Shown here: piece by piece, positions 25,993 through 34,996 of the stretch
Layout of the letters: each line of letters opens with the position of its first letter
Numbering within the stretch: position 1 is the first letter of the stretch
From: Saccharospirillum sp.
Lineage (GTDB): Bacteria > Pseudomonadota > Gammaproteobacteria > Pseudomonadales > Natronospirillaceae
Direction: 5' to 3'
Length of the DNA: 64,000 nt
Assembly (NCBI GenBank): GCA_022565595.1
Contig: JAIUML010000004.1
Coordinates: 124,001 to 188,000, forward strand
Position numbers and translations under genes: made by a program
The notes under the pieces: generated by a model
Database searches by the model: none
Told to the model about the DNA's origin: nothing
The model's input: only the letters and a program-made list of their open reading frames with translations

Positions 25993-26559
25993 ATGAGCCG
26001 CCATTTTGAAACCGCCGAAGGCCTCTGTGAAGCCCGCGACCCCGCCACAGAGGGTTTCGTCTTCAACCAGACCATGCTTCGCATCAAATCCCCCCAGGCC
26101 TCTCTGGACTTTTATACCCGCGTTATGGGCATGACACTGGTGCGCAAACTGCCCTTCCCCGAAATGCAATTTACCCTCTACTTCCTCGCCGCCATAGGCC
26201 CGGCCGACCTGAAAAGCTGGAACGCTGACACCGACACCCGCACAGAACAGACCTTCAGCCGACCTGCCATGTTGGAACTGACCTACAACTGGGGCTCAGA
26301 ACAGGATGAAAACGTCGACTACCACAACGGCAACAGCGACCCGCGCGGCTTCGGCCACATCGGCTTCGCCGTCCCCAACCTGGACGACGCCTGCGCCCGC
26401 TTCGAGGCTCTAGGTGTAACCTTTGTAAAACGCCCACAGGACGGAAAAATGAACGACATCGCCTTCATTCAAGACCCGGATGGCTACTGGATCGAAATAT
26501 TCGAACCTGGCCGCATCCCCGCAGGGCTGGCTGCGCATTTGGGTGAAGAGCAAGCCTGA
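25993..26559 (+). CDS. gloA: Lactoylglutathione lyase (glyoxalase I)
   Basis: A 188-residue glyoxalase I of the longer, zinc-type class. Metal ligands are predicted as Q26 (FNQTMLRI), E95 (MLELTYNWG), H122 (RGFGHIGFAV) and E168 (YWIEIFEP). It isomerises the methylglyoxal-glutathione hemithioacetal to S-lactoylglutathione. AGGAG is about 8 nt before the ATG. It shares a 138-bp divergent promoter region with the fosA-like gene, and both products use glutathione-linked chemistry. Confidence 0.93.
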   Translation: MSRHFETAEGLCEARDPATEGFVFNQTMLRIKSPQASLDFYTRVMGMTLVRKLPFPEMQFTLYFLAAIGPADLKSWNADTDTRTEQTFSRPAMLELTYNWGSEQDENVDYHNGNSDPRGFGHIGFAVPNLDDACARFEALGVTFVKRPQDGKMNDIAFIQDPDGYWIEIFEPGRIPAGLAAHLGEEQA

Positions 26560-26665
26560 GTTAAAAAAGGGCGATAGCATTGAGTGTCTCTGTCACTGGA
26601 TGATCTGCTGTATTCCGAATTCCAGCCGGCCCTTCTATACTGCGCACCTCTGTTGACCTCGCCGG

Positions 26666-27748
26666 ATGCCCATGAACCTCAGCCCATCGTACCATTTAAG
26701 CAGCGCGTTAAACCTGCTGGCAACGCTGGCCATTGCTGCCGTTGGCGCGGTGGTGTTCAGTTTACTGTCCTGGCCGTTGCCATGGATGCTGGGTGCCCTT
26801 ACCTCGACCCTGGTCGGCAGTCTGCTCGGCTTCAGGCCATATATTCCGATGCGGCTTTTTACGGCCATGTTGTTGATACTGGGCATCTATGCCGGGGCAG
26901 CGCTGGATCAGAGCCTGTTAGTTACCATCTGGCACTGGCCACTGTCGTTGATCGGCATGGTGCTGTTGGTGGCGGCCACTACTGCAGCGAGCCACTGGTA
27001 TTTCCGCCGGTTCGCCGGGTTTGATAACACCACGGCCCTGTTTGCATCGGTGCCCGGTGCCCAATCACTGGTATTAATCCTGGGTGCGCGCAGCGGGGCT
27101 GATGAAAAGCAGATGCTGATTCCGCAAATCACCCGGGTGTTGGCCGTTATCTACTTCGTGCCTTTGATTCTGGTGAGTGCGGGCGACTTGACCGGGTTGG
27201 ACATCAGCCGCATTCGCGACGTGCCTGATGAGGCCTGGGCTCTGCCCGAATGGCCATCCGTTCTTTGGGCATTGGGCGCCGTTGTTCTCGGAGCCTGGGT
27301 GGCAAAACGCTTGCGCTGGCCGCAACCGCTAATGCTCGGGCCCTTGAGTGGTATCGCTCTATTGCAAATCAGTGGCCTGACGGACCTCAGTATTCCCGGC
27401 CAGGCGCTGGTGCCGGTGCAATTTGTGCTCGGCACTTATCTGGGCACCAAATTTGCCAAAATCCGCTGGCGCACGGCGGTGATCATTTCCGGCCACAGCC
27501 TGGTAGCCTTGTTGATTACAGTAACCCTGGTCGCCTTGATGACGGCCTTGTTGACCCTGGCAACAGACATCCCGCCAGCGGCCATCTTTCTCGCTTTTGC
27601 GCCCGGCGGCCTGCCGGAAATGGTGCTCATCGCCGCGACGCTGAATGCCGACCCTGCCTTTGTGGTGGTGCATCATGTGGTGCGCTTTCTGATCATTGCC
27701 ATCGCCCTACCATGGGTGGCTGGGCGAGTCGCCAAACCTCAGAGCTGA
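26666..27748 (+). CDS. AbrB-family (DUF-type) inner-membrane permease
   Basis: A 360-residue polytopic protein with about ten membrane helices arranged as two similar halves, each having a WPLPWMLG or WPQPLMLG motif (about 33-40 and 220-227) followed by PLSG/ALTS. This duplicated PxxMLG pattern defines the AbrB membrane family (AbrB/YfcA-like, distinct from the DNA-binding AbrB). The function is poorly defined; some members were named for suppressing ammonia monooxygenase growth phenotypes. Start 26666 or the in-frame ATG at 26672 are equally possible. Monocistronic. Confidence 0.78.
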   Translation: MPMNLSPSYHLSSALNLLATLAIAAVGAVVFSLLSWPLPWMLGALTSTLVGSLLGFRPYIPMRLFTAMLLILGIYAGAALDQSLLVTIWHWPLSLIGMVLLVAATTAASHWYFRRFAGFDNTTALFASVPGAQSLVLILGARSGADEKQMLIPQITRVLAVIYFVPLILVSAGDLTGLDISRIRDVPDEAWALPEWPSVLWALGAVVLGAWVAKRLRWPQPLMLGPLSGIALLQISGLTDLSIPGQALVPVQFVLGTYLGTKFAKIRWRTAVIISGHSLVALLITVTLVALMTALLTLATDIPPAAIFLAFAPGGLPEMVLIAATLNADPAFVVVHHVVRFLIIAIALPWVAGRVAKPQS

Positions 27749-27841
27749 GGCACAGCAGAGATCATTTACCAAACATCCATAAAGACCTATGTGAATCCAT
27801 TTGACAACCAACAAGTCCGTTATTCAGGTGCTTGCGGGCAC

Positions 27842-27867
27842 AAAAAACCCAGCGACTTGGCTGGGTT
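27842..27867 (-). terminator. Rho-independent terminator after the tRNA genes
   Basis: Minus strand: AACCCAGC / GCTGGGTT 8-bp stem (27860-27867 with 27846-27853), 6-nt loop, then a run of six T's (27847-27842). It closes the tRNA-Glu/tRNA-Gly transcript; no minus-strand gene follows until 25854. Confidence 0.85.
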
Positions 27868-27875
27868 CTGTAAGT

Positions 27876-28022
27876 TGGAGCGGGACAAAAGCGCCGGGAG
27901 CGCTTTTGCGTGAGCGAAGCGAGCCCGAAGGGGCAGGTCCATGGATGGACCTGACTAACGAGATGTAATCTCGGTTCCCCATAAACAGAGAAAGCAGCTC
28001 TAGGGCTGCTTAATCGTAAATC
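27876..28022 (-). repeat. Array of four short hairpins between tRNA-Gly and its terminator
   Basis: Four perfect inverted repeats follow each other: AAAAGCGC/GCGCTTTT (27887-27907), CAGGTCCAT/ATGGACCTG (27934-27953), CGAGAT/ATCTCG (27959-27973) and AAGCAGC/GCTGCTT (27992-28011). TGGAGCGGGA at 27876-27885 repeats the 3' end of tRNA-Gly (28023-28032), and AACGAGAT occurs in both as well, suggesting a degenerate tRNA-Gly duplicate split by inserted palindromes. It is transcribed as a tRNA trailer on the minus strand. No ORF is present. Confidence 0.55.
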
Positions 28023-28097
28023 TGGAGCGGGAAACGAGATTCGAACTCGCGACCCCAACCTTGGCAAGGTTGTGCTCTACCACTGAGCTATTCCCGC
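28023..28097 (-). tRNA. tRNA-Gly (GCC)
   Basis: 75 nt including an encoded CCA. The acceptor strands GCGGGAA and TTCCCGC pair, the D-arm is AGCTCAGTGGTAGAGC, the anticodon loop CTTGCCAAG gives GCC, and the T-arm is GCGAGTTCGAATCTCG. All cloverleaf helices form. It follows tRNA-Glu by 18 nt in the same transcript. Confidence 0.97.
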
Positions 28098-28115
28098 AAA
28101 CTTTCAACAAGGAAA

Positions 28116-28191
28116 TGGTATCCCGTAGGGGACTCGAACCCCTGTTACCGCCGTGAAAGGGCGGTGTCCTAGGCCACTAGACGAACGGGAC
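28116..28191 (-). tRNA. tRNA-Glu (TTC)
   Basis: 76 nt including an encoded CCA. It begins GTCCCGTTCGTCTAGTGG and carries anticodon TTC in CCTTTCACG. The T-arm AGGGGTTCGAGTCCCCT is canonical. It is 86 nt downstream of the lapB stop and is co-transcribed with tRNA-Gly. Confidence 0.97.
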
Positions 28192-28277
28192 ACAACTTGC
28201 TTTGTTTCGTCGAAAGCGAGGCGCATATTACCAAGAATCGCTGGAGAATCAAGAGTTTTTTTATAAAAATCAACACA

Positions 28278-29450
28278 TTAAGGCTTATCGTCTGATCGAC
28301 CAACTGCGGCGGCAGAGGCCTTGCTTGACAGAGCTTCAGCCTGCCTGACAAAGGTGCGCTGTTCGTGGCGGGAGTAGGATGTCTCCCATCGTTCGCATTG
28401 CGGGCAGAACCAGAGCATGGTGGTGGATTCGAAGCCGCAATGGTTGCACTGGTAGATATCGGAGAGACGCACCTTAAGGCGCTGCAGAGATTCGATAAGC
28501 ACCTGGCGGGCGGCTTCGCCAATGTCTTCACGCTCTTCGAGCCAGCGTTGCATCAGGCCAAAGGAGGCGCCTGCGTTGACGATGCTCTCCAGTTCCTGTT
28601 GCCAGCGTTCAGCCTTGGGGTCATTGTCGCCTACAAAGTCGAGCAGTGCTTCCAGTACGCGGTGGCTGGGGTGCTCATCGTAGAGGTGCTCAAGGTAGCG
28701 GCGCAGGCCAGCTTCGCCACCAGTCAAGCTGGAAAGCCTTCTGAGCGCCGGCAGTACCACGTCTACGCGGCGGACATCCTGCACCAGGGCCTGCTTCAGC
28801 AATTGCATGGCCTTGTGATAACGACCGAGGCTGGTTTCCAGTTCGGCGCTGACAATGTAGATACGGGCACTTGAGGCGATGCTGCGCGCCTCTTTCAATG
28901 CTTCACGGGCTTCCTTGACCTTGCCTTCGCTCGAGAGTTGGTTGGCGTACTCACTGTAGAGGTTGGCGAGGCGGATGTTGCCTGAGCCTGGTTCGCCGTA
29001 TTTGCGCACCAGTTGTATCGCCCTGCCCCACTCTTTTTCACGCTCCAGAACAGTCAGCCAAAGGCGAAAGGCCTGAGCGGAGTATACTTCGCCATCGCCC
29101 AGTATCATCTCTTCGAGCACGGTTTCTACATGCCCAAGGAAACCCGCAGAAAAATAGTCCTGGGCGAGCTCAACCCGAACCCTATTGCGTATGGATCGTT
29201 CGAGATCGGCTTCGAGCATGCTCTCATGCACCCGAATGGCGCGGTCAGTCTGACCGCGTGCACGGAAGAGCTCCGCCAGTGCCAGATGGGTTTCGAGGGT
29301 ATCTTCCTGAACAGGCAGACGGTCGAGAAATACGTCCAATTCTCGATCTGGCTGGGGAGCCAGAGGTTCGAAGGGGTCGAGGCGGTAGCGCTTGGCCTGA
29401 GGCCCAACCTGGGTAATACGGCGCCAGAAGGCGAGTACATTATCGATCAT
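28278..29450 (-). CDS. lapB: LapB, lipopolysaccharide assembly TPR protein
   Basis: A 390-residue protein with tetratricopeptide repeats (about 40-320) and a C-terminal rubredoxin-like metal site, CNHCGF and CPQCERW (about 345-370). Family members are anchored to the inner membrane and regulate LpxC turnover by FtsH. The N-terminal segment here (MIDNVLAFWRRITQ) is amphipathic rather than a classical membrane helix and shorter than in E. coli LapB. The gene follows lapA by 3 nt. Confidence 0.92.
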   Translation of the reverse strand: MIDNVLAFWRRITQVGPQAKRYRLDPFEPLAPQPDRELDVFLDRLPVQEDTLETHLALAELFRARGQTDRAIRVHESMLEADLERSIRNRVRVELAQDYFSAGFLGHVETVLEEMILGDGEVYSAQAFRLWLTVLEREKEWGRAIQLVRKYGEPGSGNIRLANLYSEYANQLSSEGKVKEAREALKEARSIASSARIYIVSAELETSLGRYHKAMQLLKQALVQDVRRVDVVLPALRRLSSLTGGEAGLRRYLEHLYDEHPSHRVLEALLDFVGDNDPKAERWQQELESIVNAGASFGLMQRWLEEREDIGEAARQVLIESLQRLKVRLSDIYQCNHCGFESTTMLWFCPQCERWETSYSRHEQRTFVRQAEALSSKASAAAVGRSDDKP

Positions 29451-29453
29451 GAT

Positions 29454-29669
29454 TTACCGCTTGGCTCGCCCGCCACTAAAGCGGCCGAGAACCACGCCCA
29501 AAACAAGGCCTGCAAACAGCACACTCAGCAGCCAGACAAAAAGCGGCAAGCCCGGTGTTGTCCAGCCCATAAAGGTGAGCGCTACAAGCTGATTGTTACC
29601 CATAGCTATCAGCCAGACCAACACAACCAGAAGCAGTGCAATGACAATGCGCAGTAATTTCAGAATCAT
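29454..29669 (-). CDS. lapA: LapA domain membrane protein
   Basis: A 71-residue protein with two membrane helices (about 4-23 and 42-62) separated by the GNNQLVALTFMGW signature of DUF1049/LapA, and a basic tail RFSGGRAKR. It acts with LapB in lipopolysaccharide assembly at the inner membrane. It sits 46 nt downstream of ihfB and 3 nt before lapB. Confidence 0.92.
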   Translation of the reverse strand: MILKLLRIVIALLLVVLVWLIAMGNNQLVALTFMGWTTPGLPLFVWLLSVLFAGLVLGVVLGRFSGGRAKR

Positions 29670-29715
29670 AAGGTGGGTGCTGCCTCCCGGCGATGTTGCG
29701 ACGACCGGTTAGGGA

Positions 29716-30009
29716 TTATTCGTCCTCAATACTGAGGTTGACGGACTCACGAAGTTCTTTACCCGGTTTGAAATGGGGTACGTACTTGCCGTCAAGGGTG
29801 ACCGATTCACCGGTCTTGGGGTTCCGGCCTACTCTTGGAGAGCGATAGTGCAGTGAAAAGCTGCCAAATCCGCGAATCTCGATGCGTTCTCCATCAGCCA
29901 GGCTTTCGGCCATATGATCCAGCATGGTCTTGATCGCCAACTCAACATCCTTGACCGAGAGTTGAGACTGACGGTCGACGATGCGCTCGATTAACTCAGA
30001 CTTGGTCAT
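29716..30009 (-). CDS. ihfB: Integration host factor subunit beta
   Basis: A 97-residue HU/IHF-fold protein beginning [17 protein letters not shown], with the DNA-bending arm [21 protein letters not shown] (the intercalating Pro sits in NPKTG) and acidic tail. IhfB pairs with IhfA to bend DNA sharply. The length is normal. GAGGGGAGC lies 9 nt upstream of the ATG. A promoter separates it from rpsA. Confidence 0.97.
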   Translation of the reverse strand: MTKSELIERIVDRQSQLSVKDVELAIKTMLDHMAESLADGERIEIRGFGSFSLHYRSPRVGRNPKTGESVTLDGKYVPHFKPGKELRESVNLSIEDE

Positions 30010-30051
30010 TGGGTTGCTCCCCTCAAGGGTGTTCCTTTTTCATCACATGCA

Positions 30052-30080
30052 AGACTAGATCAGCTGGCTGGATAACACAA
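30052..30080 (-). promoter_or_regulatory. Putative sigma-70 promoter of ihfB-lapAB
   Basis: Minus strand TTGTGT (30080-30075), 17-nt spacer, TAGTCT (30057-30052), 42 nt before the ihfB ATG and downstream of the rpsA terminator. Confidence 0.55.
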
Positions 30081-30130
30081 GTGTTTATTTTTTAACGTTT
30101 TTTTTCAATGAAACCTGATCGTCAGACACA

Positions 30131-30156
30131 AAAAAGCCGGCTCTCGCCGGCTTTTT
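30131..30156 (-). terminator. rpsA terminator (bidirectional-looking)
   Basis: AAAAAGCCGGC (30131-30141) and GCCGGCTTTTT (30146-30156) form an 11-bp stem with a 4-nt loop and flanking T-runs on either strand, 21 nt beyond the rpsA stop. Confidence 0.93.
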
Positions 30157-30177
30157 TAAGAGATTCAACAACCGGGA

Positions 30178-31860
30178 TCAGTCGTTGTTCTGCTCCATTT
30201 TTTGCTTGATCAGGTCACCAATGGTAGTCGGGCCAGATGCTTCAGCGGCTTTCTCTTTCAGTTCGCGAACGGCAGACTTCTCGTCCTGAACGTCTTTCGA
30301 CTTCACGGACAAGTTGATGACGCGGTTCTTGCGGTCAACGCTGATGATCTTGGCTTCTACGCTGTCGCCTTCGTTCAGTACGTTGCGAGCGTCTTCAACC
30401 TTGTCACGAGAGATCTCTGAAGCCTTCAGAGTGGCTTCAACGTCTTCGGCCAGCAGGATGATCGCACCCTTGGCATCCACTTCTTTCACGGTGCCGGTAA
30501 CGATGGTGCCCTTGTCATTCACAGAGACGAACTCAGCAAACGGATCGTTGTCGAGTTGCTTGATACCCAGGGAAATGCGCTCACGCTCTGGGTCAATCGA
30601 CAGGATAACGGTTTCCAGCTCATCACCTTTCTTGTACTTGCGTACGGCGTCTTCACCAGACTCGTGCCAGCTGATATCAGACAGGTGTACCAGGCCGTCG
30701 ATGCCGCCTTCCAGACCAATGAAGATACCGAAATCGGTAATCGACTTGATCTTGCCGCTGACTTTGTCGCCCTTGTTGAACTTGTTGGAGAAGTCTTCCC
30801 ATGGGTTAACAACAGTCTGCTTGATACCCAGAGAAATACGACGACGCTCTTCGTCGATGTCGAGAATCATGACCTCGATTTCGTCGCCAACAGACACCAC
30901 CTTGGAGGGGTGAATGTTCTTGTTGGTCCAGTCCATTTCAGAAACGTGAACCAGGCCTTCAACGCCTTCTTCCAGCTCGGCAAAGCAGCCGTAGTCGGTC
31001 AGGTTGGTCACACGGGCCTTGACCACGTTCTCTTCTGGGTAACGGGCCTTGATTTCAACCCAGGGATCTTCACCCAGTTGCTTCAGACCCAGGCTGACGC
31101 GATTACGCTCGCGGTCGAACTTGAGTACTTTGACTTCGATCTCGTCACCCACCTGAACGATTTCGCTCGGGTGCTTGATGCGCTTCCACGCCATGTCGGT
31201 GATGTGCAGCAGGCCGTCTACACCGCCCAGGTCGACAAAAGCGCCGTAGTCGGTCAGGTTCTTGACGATACCGGTAATGACCTGGCCTTCCTGCAGGTTC
31301 GCCAGCAGCTCTTCACGCTCGGCGCTGTTGGAAGCTTCCAGTACGGCACGACGAGATACAACAACGTTGTTGCGACGACGGTCCAGCTTGATGACTTTGA
31401 AGTCCAGCTCTTTGCCTTCGAGGTGAGCGGTATCGCGCACCGGACGGATGTCTACCAGCGAACCTGGCAGGAAGGCACGTACAGAACTGACGTCGACAGT
31501 GAAGCCACCTTTGACTTTACCGTTGATAACGCCCTTGACCACCTCTTCCGCTTCGTAAGCTTTTTCGAGTTCAGACCAGGCTTCTGCACGCTTGGCTTTT
31601 TCACGTGACAAGCGAGTGTCGCCGAAACCGTCTTCAACGGCTTCCAGAGCAACCTTGACTTCGTCGCCAACGGCTACTTCCAGCTCACCGCTCTCACTGA
31701 TAAATTGAGAGCGAGGGATCACACCTTCAGACTTCAGGCCAGCGTGAACGGTCACCCAGTCGTTGTCGATAGCAACGACAACACCGGTGACAATGGAGCC
31801 CGGCTCCATTTCGATTGTTTTTAAGCTTTCTTCAAAAAGATCAGCGAAAGATTCAGTCAT
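30178..31860 (-). CDS. rpsA: 30S ribosomal protein S1
   Basis: A 560-residue protein with six S1 RNA-binding repeats; repeats 3-5 show the usual GxV...[16 protein letters not shown]-type blocks. The N-terminus [13 protein letters not shown] binds the ribosome (via S2 in E. coli). S1 recruits mRNAs with weak Shine-Dalgarno sites. The start at 31860 matches family length; the frame continues upstream only by chance. It follows cmk, but a strong promoter lies in the 236-bp gap, so it has its own long leader, as is usual for autoregulated rpsA. Confidence 0.97.
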   Translation of the reverse strand: MTESFADLFEESLKTIEMEPGSIVTGVVVAIDNDWVTVHAGLKSEGVIPRSQFISESGELEVAVGDEVKVALEAVEDGFGDTRLSREKAKRAEAWSELEKAYEAEEVVKGVINGKVKGGFTVDVSSVRAFLPGSLVDIRPVRDTAHLEGKELDFKVIKLDRRRNNVVVSRRAVLEASNSAEREELLANLQEGQVITGIVKNLTDYGAFVDLGGVDGLLHITDMAWKRIKHPSEIVQVGDEIEVKVLKFDRERNRVSLGLKQLGEDPWVEIKARYPEENVVKARVTNLTDYGCFAELEEGVEGLVHVSEMDWTNKNIHPSKVVSVGDEIEVMILDIDEERRRISLGIKQTVVNPWEDFSNKFNKGDKVSGKIKSITDFGIFIGLEGGIDGLVHLSDISWHESGEDAVRKYKKGDELETVILSIDPERERISLGIKQLDNDPFAEFVSVNDKGTIVTGTVKEVDAKGAIILLAEDVEATLKASEISRDKVEDARNVLNEGDSVEAKIISVDRKNRVINLSVKSKDVQDEKSAVRELKEKAAEASGPTTIGDLIKQKMEQNND

Positions 31861-32035
31861 TCGATTAAATGCCCTAATGATTAACAGCCTGTTTTTGAGG
31901 CTTTGCCGCACGCCAGCCCGCACGGGTCAATCCAAGAAACCCTGTTAACGCACAGCTGGATCAGCGTTTTAACAAGGACCTGCCAGTTATTTCGAGCCTG
32001 AACCCGAAGTTACCAGCGTCAAATTAAGTGCGCGT

Positions 32036-32063
32036 ATTATACGGATTGAGCGCCAAGAACCAA
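32036..32063 (-). promoter_or_regulatory. Putative sigma-70 promoter of rpsA
   Basis: Minus strand TTGGTT (32063-32058), 16-nt spacer, perfect TATAAT (32041-32036). Transcription from about 32029 gives a leader of roughly 170 nt before the rpsA ATG, which may contain the S1 autoregulatory target. Confidence 0.75.
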
Positions 32064-32096
32064 GGGTTTTGGCCAAAAAATCGGCTAAAACTGCCA

Positions 32097-32774
32097 TTAT
32101 TCGACTCTGTCCTTGATCAGAGCCACTGCCTGGTTGAATACATCGTCGATGCTCAGCTCTGTGGTATCGATAATGACGGCATCTTCTGCTGGCTTGAGTG
32201 GAGCTACCGCGCGGCTGCTGTCGCGCTCATCCCGCTCCTGAATATCGACTAATACCTGCTCGAAGTCGGCGGCTATATTGCCGTCTTTGAGTTGTTGCCA
32301 GCGGCGCCTGGCGCGCTCTTCGGAAGAAGCCGTCAAAAACAGTTTGAGCGGAGCATCGGTAAAGACCACGGTACCCATATCACGGCCATCGGCCACAAGG
32401 CCCGGCTCGGTACGGAAGGCACGCTGGCGTTTCAGCAGAGCATCACGCACCCGGGAATAGGCAGCTACACGGGATGCGTTGGCGCCAACCTCTTCGGAAC
32501 GGATCTGGCTGGTGACATCGTCACCTTCCAGCAGGATCTTGACACCGCTGTCTTGTTGATCGAAGCGAATATCCAGATGCTCGGCGATCACGGCCAGTGC
32601 TTCTTCGTTGGTAAAGTCGACGCCATGATTTTTGGCAGCCAGAGCGGCCAGGCGATACAAGGCGCCTGAATCCAGATAGTGCCAGCCGAAATGTTTGGCA
32701 AGCAAAGCACTGACGGTACCTTTGCCGACGCCGCCTGGTCCGTCCAGTGTTACCACTGGGGCCTTGGTCATCAT
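32097..32774 (-). CDS. cmk: Cytidylate kinase
   Basis: A 225-residue P-loop kinase: GPGGVGKGT near residue 12, RDMGTVVF for substrate binding and the lid RARRRWQQL. It phosphorylates CMP and dCMP with ATP. It begins 2 nt after the tyrA-aroA stop, so it is co-transcribed with the aromatic pathway genes. ATG codons at 32774 and 32771 are both possible. Confidence 0.96.
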   Translation of the reverse strand: MMTKAPVVTLDGPGGVGKGTVSALLAKHFGWHYLDSGALYRLAALAAKNHGVDFTNEEALAVIAEHLDIRFDQQDSGVKILLEGDDVTSQIRSEEVGANASRVAAYSRVRDALLKRQRAFRTEPGLVADGRDMGTVVFTDAPLKLFLTASSEERARRRWQQLKDGNIAADFEQVLVDIQERDERDSSRAVAPLKPAEDAVIIDTTELSIDDVFNQAVALIKDRVE

Positions 32775-32776
32775 AA

Positions 32777-34996
32777 TCAGTCCTCTATGGTCACAGCGTA
32801 GCCGAGGCGTGCTGCGTCCTCTGTGAAACAGGGGTATGCCCCCAGCAACCGGCCCGCATGGCGGATAATTACCGGTCGCGAGGCTACCTGAGCGGCCACC
32901 AGAAAGGCCAGAGCGACACGATGGTCACCAGCACAATCGAGAATGCCGCCGTTGAAAGGTTCGCCCGCACGCCCTTCTATAAGCACGTCATCGCCATCCA
33001 GTTCGATGCGAGCGCCCAGGGTGTGCAGACCTTCCAGCATGGTTTTCAGTCGGTCGGTTTCCTTGTAGCGAAGCTCGCGAACCCCGGAAAAACGCGACTG
33101 ACCCTCAGCCAGGGCCGCCAATACAAAGAGCAGCGGGAATTCGTCGATGGTGCGCCCGCTGAACTGAGCGCTCACCTGGCTGGCCTTAAGCGGGGCGTAT
33201 CTTACCTGAATATCGGCGACAGGCTCACCCCCTACCTTCCGCTGATGGTGCAAAGCAATCTTGCCACCCATGTCCTTGAGGACATCCAGAAAACCCAGCC
33301 GAGTCGGGTTAACGCCAACTTGCAGCAGGTTGATTTGCGATCCGGGAACCAGAGTGGCTGCGGCCATATGCACTGCAGCCACTGAAAAATCGCCGGGTAT
33401 GTCTATGTCAAATGCGGGAATGCTCGGGCCTGGTTCAAACTGCAGTTCCTCCTCCTGGCGAACAAAGGAGCAACCAAGGTCAGCCAGCAAGCGCTCGGTA
33501 TGGTCTCTACTGGGCACGGGCTCCTGCAACCTTACCGGCACGCCAGCACAGAGTGAGGCCAGCAGAATAGCGGATTTGACCTGAGCACTGGCCATGGGCA
33601 GACGATAGACCAAGGACGTGAAGCTTGCTCGAGCACGCACCATGATCGGGGCAGTGCCCTGGGCCGAAAGGTCGAGTGCGGCGCCCATTTGCTGCAAAGG
33701 CGTTTGAATGCGGTCCATAGGGCGTTGGCTCAGCGAAGCGTCGCCCATCAGTTCGCAGTCGAAGCCCTGGGCCGCCAAAACGCCTGCCAACAAACGCATG
33801 GAGGTGGCCGAATTGGCGAGGTATATCGGGCTATCGGGTTTTTTCAAGCCGGTCAGGCCGACTCCCTGCACCCTCAGTTGGGTACTGCTCTCTTCTTCTA
33901 TCGAAACGCCCAACTTACGCAAGGCTTCCAGGGTGGCGCGGTTGTCGTCGCCTTCGCCAAAGCCGCGCACCATGCATTGCCCGTCTGATAGCGCGGCAAG
34001 GATGATGGCTCGATGCGAGATGGAGCGGTCGCCCGGTGGCTGCACCCAACTGCTCAACGCTCTGGTTGCTGGCGCCACTATCAGGCTTTTGCGGACGTCA
34101 TCACTGATGCGCTGACGAGACTGCAGGATCTGAGTGAAGTAATCCCGAGCCGACTTGGCGCGCCCAAAAACACCCAGAAGCGTCTCCCCATCGCCCTGCT
34201 CTATGGCACTGGCCAGTTGCGAAAGATCCTGCTGAAAGCGATTCAGAATGGCGAGGGTCGCATCCCGATTGGCCAGAAAGACATCGTGCCACATGGTTGG
34301 GTCCGAAGCGGCGATGCGCGTAAAATCCCGAAAGCCCCCAGCGGCGTAGCGGAAGATTTCACGATGCTCGGAATCACGAGACAGTGTATCGACCAGTGAG
34401 AACGCCAAAAGATGTGGCAAATGGCTGGTCGCGGCCAGGACTTCATCGTGCCGCTGCACCGGCATACGCACCACTTCAGCCCCCACCGATTGCCACAGGC
34501 GAGTCAGCAAGGAGATGGCTAGCTCGCTGCTGCCTGGCAGAGGAGTCAGGATCAACAAGTGGCGGTCGAACAGATCGGCCTTGGCTGCCGTCACACCAGA
34601 GCGCTCAGCACCGGCAATGGGGTGACCGGGCACAAAGCCGGACGGAAGTTCACCTAAAGCTGCCTCCGCAGCCTTGACCACACTGCCCTTCACACTACCA
34701 ACATCCGAAATGACGGTGTCTGACTTGAGACAAGGCTTCAACTGCTTCAGCACGGTCTCCATCGCCAGGACGGGGACAGCGAGGATAACAACATCAAACT
34801 CAGGGCAAGGGCTCAGCTGTTCGACTTTTTCATCAATAATACCCAGGTCGAGCGCCTGATCTGCCACACCTGGATGAGCATCCATGCCCATTACCCGGGC
34901 TGATTGAGCCAGGCGCAAAGCCTTGGCAAATGAGGCACCGATCAAGCCCAGACCAATGATCAGCACTCTGGGTTTTTGTTTGACTCTGTCCGTCAC
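32777..34996 (-). CDS. tyrA-aroA: Prephenate dehydrogenase-EPSP synthase fusion
   Basis: A 739-residue bifunctional protein as in Pseudomonas. Residues 1-290 are TyrA: NAD-binding GLGLIGASF (16-24), HPIAGAE (125-131), SHLPHLLAF. Residues about 303-739 are AroA, with [21 protein letters not shown] and DHR retained. Two key positions differ: R324 replaces the catalytic lysine of PGDKSISHR, and A397 in NSATSM replaces the glycine whose alanine substitution gives glyphosate tolerance in other EPSP synthases. The closing [10 protein letters not shown] is also unusual. The start is GTG at 34996, overlapping the pheA stop (GTGA). hisC2, which lies between pheA and tyrA in Pseudomonas, is absent. Confidence 0.94.
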   Translation of the reverse strand: MTDRVKQKPRVLIIGLGLIGASFAKALRLAQSARVMGMDAHPGVADQALDLGIIDEKVEQLSPCPEFDVVILAVPVLAMETVLKQLKPCLKSDTVISDVGSVKGSVVKAAEAALGELPSGFVPGHPIAGAERSGVTAAKADLFDRHLLILTPLPGSSELAISLLTRLWQSVGAEVVRMPVQRHDEVLAATSHLPHLLAFSLVDTLSRDSEHREIFRYAAGGFRDFTRIAASDPTMWHDVFLANRDATLAILNRFQQDLSQLASAIEQGDGETLLGVFGRAKSARDYFTQILQSRQRISDDVRKSLIVAPATRALSSWVQPPGDRSISHRAIILAALSDGQCMVRGFGEGDDNRATLEALRKLGVSIEEESSTQLRVQGVGLTGLKKPDSPIYLANSATSMRLLAGVLAAQGFDCELMGDASLSQRPMDRIQTPLQQMGAALDLSAQGTAPIMVRARASFTSLVYRLPMASAQVKSAILLASLCAGVPVRLQEPVPSRDHTERLLADLGCSFVRQEEELQFEPGPSIPAFDIDIPGDFSVAAVHMAAATLVPGSQINLLQVGVNPTRLGFLDVLKDMGGKIALHHQRKVGGEPVADIQVRYAPLKASQVSAQFSGRTIDEFPLLFVLAALAEGQSRFSGVRELRYKETDRLKTMLEGLHTLGARIELDGDDVLIEGRAGEPFNGGILDCAGDHRVALAFLVAAQVASRPVIIRHAGRLLGAYPCFTEDAARLGYAVTIED

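Noticed and set aside
30556-31608. A 350-codon open frame antisense to rpsA.
   Set aside because: It mirrors the S1 repeats on the other strand and has no independent evidence.
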